NCBI GenBank assembly: GCA_965603365.1
Contig: CBFDCR010000049.1
Span: 1-37,188, forward strand
Direction of reading: 5' to 3'
DNA length: 37,188 nt
DNA from: JAHELQ01 sp965603365
Lineage (GTDB): Bacteria > Acidobacteriota > Aminicenantia > UBA2199
Shown: piece by piece, positions 33,219 to 37,188 of the stretch
Layout: each line of letters opens with the position of its first letter
Numbering within the stretch: the first letter of the stretch is position 1
The notes under the pieces: model-generated
Databases searched by the model: none
Seen by the model: the letters and a program-made list of their open reading frames with translations, nothing else
What the model was told of the DNA's origin: nothing
Translations under genes and position numbers: made by a program

Positions 33219-35959
33219 GTTTGCTTCTGGCGAAACTGCGACGGCGTCATGCCGGTAAACTTCTTAAAGGCGGTGTTAAAGACCGACTTGGAATAAAATC
33301 CGGTATCGTAAGCGATTTCCAGTACGGTCTTATTTTTTTTCTTCGGGTCCTGGAGTTTCTTCTTGGCAGCCTCGATACGGTAGCGGTTGATAAAGTCATT
33401 AAAACTCTGTTCAAGCTTCTCGTTAATGATCTGGGAGAGGTAATTGGGGTGTACCATCAGCTTTTCCGACAATTCCTTCAGGGTCAGGTTGGGATTCAAA
33501 TAGTTCTTCTCCGTCTCCATCACCTCGAGAAGTTTTTGGGCCAATTCCGCGGCCCGCTCTGCGGTCAGGGCCGAGGTCTTATATTTTCCCGGCGGCTTTT
33601 GGGCAGAAAATCTTTTCCTGTAGTGCCAGTAAAATCCGCCTCCGGCAGCCATCAGCAGCACGGCGGCTAATAACACGACATGTATTTTACTCCCCGAGCC
33701 GATCCTGAACTTAAATTCGGCTCCTTCCCGATTCCACACCCCGTCGTTGTTGGCGGCCGTCACCCTGAAGCGATATTGACCGGGGGGGAGGTTAACGTAT
33801 AAAGCCGTCCGCTGCCAGCCGGTTTCCGTCTCCCGCCACTCCTCCTCGTACCCTTCCAGTCGGTATTTAAATTTCATCTTCCGGGGATTGCGGAAGCTTC
33901 CGGCCGTGAAGTAGAATTCCACCAGGCTGGTCTCTTGCGAAAGAACCGGTGGGGATAGCCCCTTTATCGCTGCATTGTCCGCGATCACCCGGTCGATCAC
34001 CACCGGCGGCGGGTGAGCGTTGACCCGGATCGCGGCGGGGTCTATCACGGCAATGCCCCGCACCGTGGGGTAGAAAATTTTGCCGTCCCCGGTCTGCCAG
34101 GCGGCCGGTTGGCTGCCGCCGGCACACTGGCGATTCAACATGCCGTCCGCTTCATCCAGCGATACACAGCGGATGGCGGAGGTCTGGCTGCCGCCGACGA
34201 AGGCGAGCAATTCATCCCTGGAGACAAAAAAAATGCCCTGGTTGGAACTCATCCACAGACGGTTGTCCCGGTCTTCCCGGATACTGAATATGTAGTTGTC
34301 GGTGAGGCCCTCCCGGAGGGTAAATGTTAACAGCCTCTCACCGTTTACACAGAACAGCCCATCCCCATTGGTGCCGATCCACAGGTTGTCCGCCGGGTCT
34401 TCATAGAGGCAGAGGACATCTATTTTTGGGCTTTTTTGGTCTGTCATTACCGGCACGGCCCGGTTGTTTTTCAGGGAAAATACTCCTTCTGCCGTGCCGA
34501 CCCACAACCCTGCGGGCGATGCTTCTTCTATGGCCTTCACCGTTAGGCCGGAAAAGGCCGGGATCGCCGTCACCTGCCCCTCAACGATACCATCCAGGCC
34601 GCGGTCTGAGCCCACCCATATCCTCCCGGAACGATCCCGGAAGATCACATTGATGCGGTCGGAGGCCAGACCGCTGCGCCGGTTATAGGTGGCCAGTATC
34701 CCGTCGGCTCCGATGACCTGGATACCGGCACCGGCGCTCCCTACCCACAAATTACCCTGCCGGTCTACTCCAAGAGCACGAATATGACGGTCTATCAGGC
34801 CGTCAACCGTGGTATATATTTTTTCTACTTCGCCGTCCCTGATTTTAAGAAGCCCCTCCTTCCGGGTGCCGGCCCATAGGAATCCCTTTTGATCGACCAG
34901 CAAGGTGTTAATGACCGGCATCCCGGACTCGACTGCCTTTAGCAGAGATGATACCCTCCTGCGGGTTAACCGCAACAGCCCGTCGGTATACGTACCCAGC
35001 CACAGGCTGCCTTCGTGGTCTTCCAGCAGTGCGTAGATAAAATGGTGATCCAGTTCACCGTTTGCCGGTACTCTAAATAGACGGTTGTCCCTCAGGCAGT
35101 AGAGGCCCTCCCCGTCGCTGCCGATCCACAGGCTGCCGCCCGGGCTCGGCCACAGGGCGCGCACCGATTCAAGTTCCTGGCCGGCGGCATCGGCATATTC
35201 CCGCAGATTTCCCTGTTCCAGGGTATATAACCCGCCGTCGGTTCCGATCCAGGTGACGCCCTCCCCATCCTGGCAGATGGCGGTCACCGACTCTCCGTCC
35301 AGTCGATCACCGCTGTCCATACGCCCGAAACGTTCCCCCTGCCTTATCCCCAGGCCGGTATAGGCGGTTCCTAGCAGCAGTCCTCCCTGTTTGTCTTCAA
35401 ATATGACCGTCACCCGGTTGCCCGGCAGGCCGTGATCTGTAGTATAAACGGTGAAGGTGCCGTTCCGAAGCCGGTGGAGGCCGTAATCGGTGCCGATCCA
35501 GACATCGCCGCTACGGTCCCGATAAATGGCTCGGATATGGTCGTTGATCAGGCCGTCGCCGCTCGTATAGGCGCGCCACCGGCCCTCTTTTAACGAGGCC
35601 AACCCGCCGCCGTCGCTGCCTACCCAGAGTATGCCCCGCTCGTCTTCGAGGAGGCTGGTAATGGCATCGGCCTTCAGCGCTTCGGTATTCCAGCGGTTGA
35701 AGATCCTGAAGGTCACCCCGTCAAACCGCACCAGGCCGGATTGTGTCCCCAGCCACAAATAACCGTTTCTCCCCTGGACCAAACAGGTCACCGAATTCTG
35801 CGGCAGCCCCTCAGCCACCCCCCACCCCTTCACCATATACCGATCCCCCCCCTTTTCCCCAAAAGATGGGAGGACCATAAGCAGAAAAAAGAGTAAGCGA
35901 ACAAATGTTTGAGTAAAGCCAGTAACCCCGCCTGAATAAATATAGAACTTATCCGTCAT
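33212..35959 (-). CDS. membrane-spanning propeller sensor with AraC HTH, no kinase
   Basis: The 915-residue protein is a one-component counterpart of the hybrid sensor at 1701-5780. An N-terminal membrane segment (about 18-33) leads to some fourteen propeller blades with repeated LWLGT, WVGSDGG and WIGTDYGL motifs, then a Y_Y_Y domain (KFKYRLEGYEEEW; YVNLPPGQYRFRV), a second membrane helix (about 759-778) and, after ~30 residues, an AraC HTH (LSEKLMVHPNYLSQIIN; AYDTGFYSKSVFNTAFKKFTG). No histidine-kinase or receiver domain is present, so the signal must cross the membrane directly to DNA. The two solenoid genes downstream, separated by 110 bp containing a direct repeat, are likely targets. 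The ribosome site is weak. Confidence 0.9.
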   Translation of the reverse strand: MTDKFYIYSGGVTGFTQTFVRLLFFLLMVLPSFGEKGGDRYMVKGWGVAEGLPQNSVTCLVQGRNGYLWLGTQSGLVRFDGVTFRIFNRWNTEALKADAITSLLEDERGILWVGSDGGGLASLKEGRWRAYTSGDGLINDHIRAIYRDRSGDVWIGTDYGLHRLRNGTFTVYTTDHGLPGNRVTVIFEDKQGGLLLGTAYTGLGIRQGERFGRMDSGDRLDGESVTAICQDGEGVTWIGTDGGLYTLEQGNLREYADAAGQELESVRALWPSPGGSLWIGSDGEGLYCLRDNRLFRVPANGELDHHFIYALLEDHEGSLWLGTYTDGLLRLTRRRVSSLLKAVESGMPVINTLLVDQKGFLWAGTRKEGLLKIRDGEVEKIYTTVDGLIDRHIRALGVDRQGNLWVGSAGAGIQVIGADGILATYNRRSGLASDRINVIFRDRSGRIWVGSDRGLDGIVEGQVTAIPAFSGLTVKAIEEASPAGLWVGTAEGVFSLKNNRAVPVMTDQKSPKIDVLCLYEDPADNLWIGTNGDGLFCVNGERLLTFTLREGLTDNYIFSIREDRDNRLWMSSNQGIFFVSRDELLAFVGGSQTSAIRCVSLDEADGMLNRQCAGGSQPAAWQTGDGKIFYPTVRGIAVIDPAAIRVNAHPPPVVIDRVIADNAAIKGLSPPVLSQETSLVEFYFTAGSFRNPRKMKFKYRLEGYEEEWRETETGWQRTALYVNLPPGQYRFRVTAANNDGVWNREGAEFKFRIGSGSKIHVVLLAAVLLMAAGGGFYWHYRKRFSAQKPPGKYKTSALTAERAAELAQKLLEVMETEKNYLNPNLTLKELSEKLMVHPNYLSQIINEKLEQSFNDFINRYRIEAAKKKLQDPKKKNKTVLEIAYDTGFYSKSVFNTAFKKFTGMTPSQFRQKQTF

Positions 35960-35974
35960 TATTTCCAGGGATTT

Positions 35975-36003
35975 ATTTTAGCACAAAACCCATCTATGCA
36001 CAA
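35975..36003 (-). promoter_or_regulatory. probable promoter of the membrane AraC regulator
   Basis: Minus strand TTGTGC (35998-36003), 17-bp spacer, TAAAAT (35975-35980). The octamer TTTTGTGC occurs twice here, once over each side of the spacer. The -35 match is only 3 of 6, so strength is probably modest. Confidence 0.4.
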
Positions 36004-36075
36004 AATAAAATTTTAATCGGTAATAGCTTCCAGATGTTTCTTATGTTAAAATATAGAAGTTGGAGGAATACAAAA

Positions 36076-36414
36076 ATGGAGATTGTTGAAACATCCGATC
36101 AATCATTCGCCGATACTTCCAGAAAAAAAATAGATACCCTTATATCATTAGGGGCTGGAGAAATAGTTAATAATGCTTTGAAAAAAATCATTCACTATCA
36201 ATTGGACAAGTACCGGGATCACATCAGTCAGATGAACCGGGAACTGGAGAAGTTTGAAAAGAGTTATAATATGTCTTCAAAGCAGTTCTATCACAAATTT
36301 GAATCGGGGAAATTGGGGGACAGAGAGGATTTTTTTGAATGGAGTGGCCTTTACGAAAACACACTCCTATACCAGAAACGCATTCAGGAATTGGAATCTC
36401 TGAATACCGAATGA
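36076..36414 (+). CDS. small coiled-coil protein, likely antitoxin partner of the TumE-like gene
   Basis: The 112-residue protein is mainly helical and charged, with a predicted coiled coil in the middle (KIIHYQLDKYRDHISQMNRELEKFEKSY). I do not recognise a DNA-binding motif. GGAGG 9 bases before ATG 36076 sets the start, although the frame is open from 36034. Its stop overlaps the next start as ATGA. Small helical partners preceding TumE-type genes are usual for such pairs, which suggests an antitoxin role; this is inference from context. Confidence 0.6.
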   Translation: MEIVETSDQSFADTSRKKIDTLISLGAGEIVNNALKKIIHYQLDKYRDHISQMNRELEKFEKSYNMSSKQFYHKFESGKLGDREDFFEWSGLYENTLLYQKRIQELESLNTE

Positions 36415-36815
36415 TCGAACGGTACTTAAAAGAACTGGATGAACTCATCATCGCAGCCGAAGATATCATAGATTTTAAAATCATAAGAAGAACAATATGG
36501 GATACCGATCTGGAGAAAATTGGTCTTTATCGTTATAGGGTTTATTTTCGAGACGGAAGCCTTCTTGAGTTGACCGAGCGATTGGTAGAAGAAAAGGGCC
36601 AACTTCAGGCTGCGAAATATCGATTCCATTGGCAAGATAAAGAAGGAAAGCTCACGAAAAGGTGGGATAATGCCAGGCATCATCCTGAGATCAGTACTTT
36701 CCCTCACCATCTCCATGCCGGTTCCGAAGGCAATGTCGTTGCGCATACATATAGCAACGCGTTAGAAATCCTCTCAATAGTAATCAAAGAAATCAACAAA
36801 AAATCACCTGATTAG
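36411..36815 (+). CDS. TumE-family (DUF6516-like) toxin candidate
   Basis: The 134-residue protein shows a pattern I associate with TumE/DUF6516 proteins: an early strand pair YRVYFRDGSLLELTE, then KYRFHWQDKEG, RWDNARHHPE and a conserved HxH-type segment (FPHHLHAG), ending in a helix (ALEILSIVIKEI). These proteins are annotated as toxins of toxin-antitoxin pairs; the mechanism is not settled. The ATG at 36411 overlaps the upstream stop by 4 bp. The frame is open to 36339, but that part overlaps the upstream gene. Confidence 0.7.
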   Translation: MIERYLKELDELIIAAEDIIDFKIIRRTIWDTDLEKIGLYRYRVYFRDGSLLELTERLVEEKGQLQAAKYRFHWQDKEGKLTKRWDNARHHPEISTFPHHLHAGSEGNVVAHTYSNALEILSIVIKEINKKSPD

Positions 36816-36866
36816 AAGCCCGGAACCCATTCAATCCCACACCAAAAATTTTATAATACCACTTCC

Positions 36867-36895
36867 TTGACAAATGTCCGTGGATTATTTATTAT
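36867..36895 (+). promoter_or_regulatory. sigma-70 promoter of a small-ORF operon
   Basis: A perfect TTGACA (36867-36872), 17-bp spacer and TATTAT (36890-36895). It drives towards the short genes at 36932 and beyond, so these are probably expressed separately from the TumE-like pair. Confidence 0.7.
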
Positions 36896-36931
36896 TAAAC
36901 ATTAAGATAAGGAGAGCATAGCTACGGTTTT

Positions 36932-37021
36932 ATGGGAAATGATATTATAAAACAGATGAACGCACTGATTAATTTCTTTGAAACTGACATCAAGGAATAC
37001 GAATCAAGAGGGACAAAATGA
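36932..37021 (+). CDS. very small ORF, 29 residues
   Basis: A short open frame (starts MGNDIIKQMNALINFFETD) with a helical, acidic character. The AAGGAG at 36909-36914 is about 17 bases upstream, too far for an ideal ribosome site, so the start is uncertain. Its TGA overlaps the next ATG as ATGA, the same tight coupling seen in real operons here. Function unknown. Confidence 0.35.
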   Translation: MGNDIIKQMNALINFFETDIKEYESRGTK

Positions 37022-37125
37022 AATTCCAGATAAATAAACTTGAATTCAGATTTCACTGTTTGATCGAAGAAGTGGATAAAAAGGGCAGGATAGGTTGGAT
37101 CGAAAGATTCTTTGAGGAGGGATAA
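37018..37125 (+). CDS. very small ORF, 35 residues
   Basis: A 35-residue frame (MKFQINKLEFRFHCLIEEVD, ending GWIERFFEEG) that overlaps the upstream ORF by 4 bp and ends 1 bp before the next ATG. Amphipathic, with aromatic residues evenly spaced. No family recognised. It might be an antitoxin fragment, a regulatory peptide or chance. Confidence 0.4.
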   Translation: MKFQINKLEFRFHCLIEEVDKKGRIGWIERFFEEG

Positions 37126-37126
37126 C

Positions 37127-37188
37127 ATGACTGATAAAAAATTTTTTAAAATCATGAAACACGAAAGCTCTGAATATAGTGATGACTT
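37127..37188 (+). CDS. 5' end of a gene running out of the window
   Basis: GAGGAGG six to seven bases before ATG 37127 is one of the best ribosome sites in the window. Only ~20 codons (MTDKKFFKIMKHESSEYSDD) are visible, too few to identify. It is the third member of the small-ORF operon and probably the main gene. Confidence 0.5.
   Translation, partial: MTDKKFFKIMKHESSEYSDD

Noticed and set aside
33212..35959. Hybrid histidine kinase
   Set aside because: Only ~30 residues separate the second membrane helix from the AraC region; there is no H box, ATPase or receiver motif.

Overview
The window looks like a chromosomal segment of an anaerobic bacterium with many sensory regulators. It carries an Rnf complex, an NADH/NADPH/ferredoxin flavoprotein complex, giant propeller-type AraC regulators, a 'GG-leader' peptide precursor of the kind common in Bacteroidota and Acidobacteriota, and DUF4097-like solenoid proteins. 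Most genes have clear Shine-Dalgarno sequences and several have TTGACA/TAtaAT-type promoters, which argues against Bacteroidota proper. My best guess is a lineage such as Aminicenantia/Acidobacteriota, at low confidence and from gene content alone.

Layout. 1-1700: an unassigned structured element, a solitary D12-class adenine methylase, then about 640 bp of non-coding DNA with two arrays of palindromic elements on a 21-bp period. 1701-6214 (minus): a small unknown protein followed by a one-polypeptide hybrid two-component system. 6722-18810 (plus): the metabolic centre, ten tightly packed genes. They encode a tetraheme cytochrome, RnfC-D-G-E-A, an RnfB fused to a glutamate-synthase-small-subunit/NfnB-like flavoprotein, a NuoG/FdhA-like iron-sulfur subunit without a recognisable catalytic ligand, a NuoE-like subunit and a NuoF subunit fused to a second NfnB-like module. 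A rho-independent terminator closes the run. The last three genes resemble a Sporomusa-type (Stn) electron-bifurcating transhydrogenase. With Rnf they could link NADPH, NADH, ferredoxin, a periplasmic cytochrome and the membrane ion gradient.

19059-24614 (minus): an orphan RiPP-type precursor with its own strong promoter, then thiL and a protein-quality operon (flippase-like membrane protein, nrdR, hsp20, lon) running into thiL. A pair of palindromes lies just upstream of the operon promoter. 24812-27585 (minus): an IetAS-like defence module whose ATPase is intact but whose subtilase is broken by a frameshift and an internal deletion that removed the catalytic Asp/His region. 27666-31004: a radical SAM protein with a SPASM-like region at the N-terminus, diverging from pgsA, a stand-alone receiver and a YhcC-like radical SAM protein. 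31018-35959 (minus): a membrane-spanning propeller/AraC regulator beside two DUF4097-like solenoid proteins, with a direct repeat between them. 36076-37188 (plus): a TumE-type toxin/antitoxin-like pair and the start of an operon of very small ORFs.

All calls come from reading the sequence. No database search, alignment, structure prediction or folding program was run.
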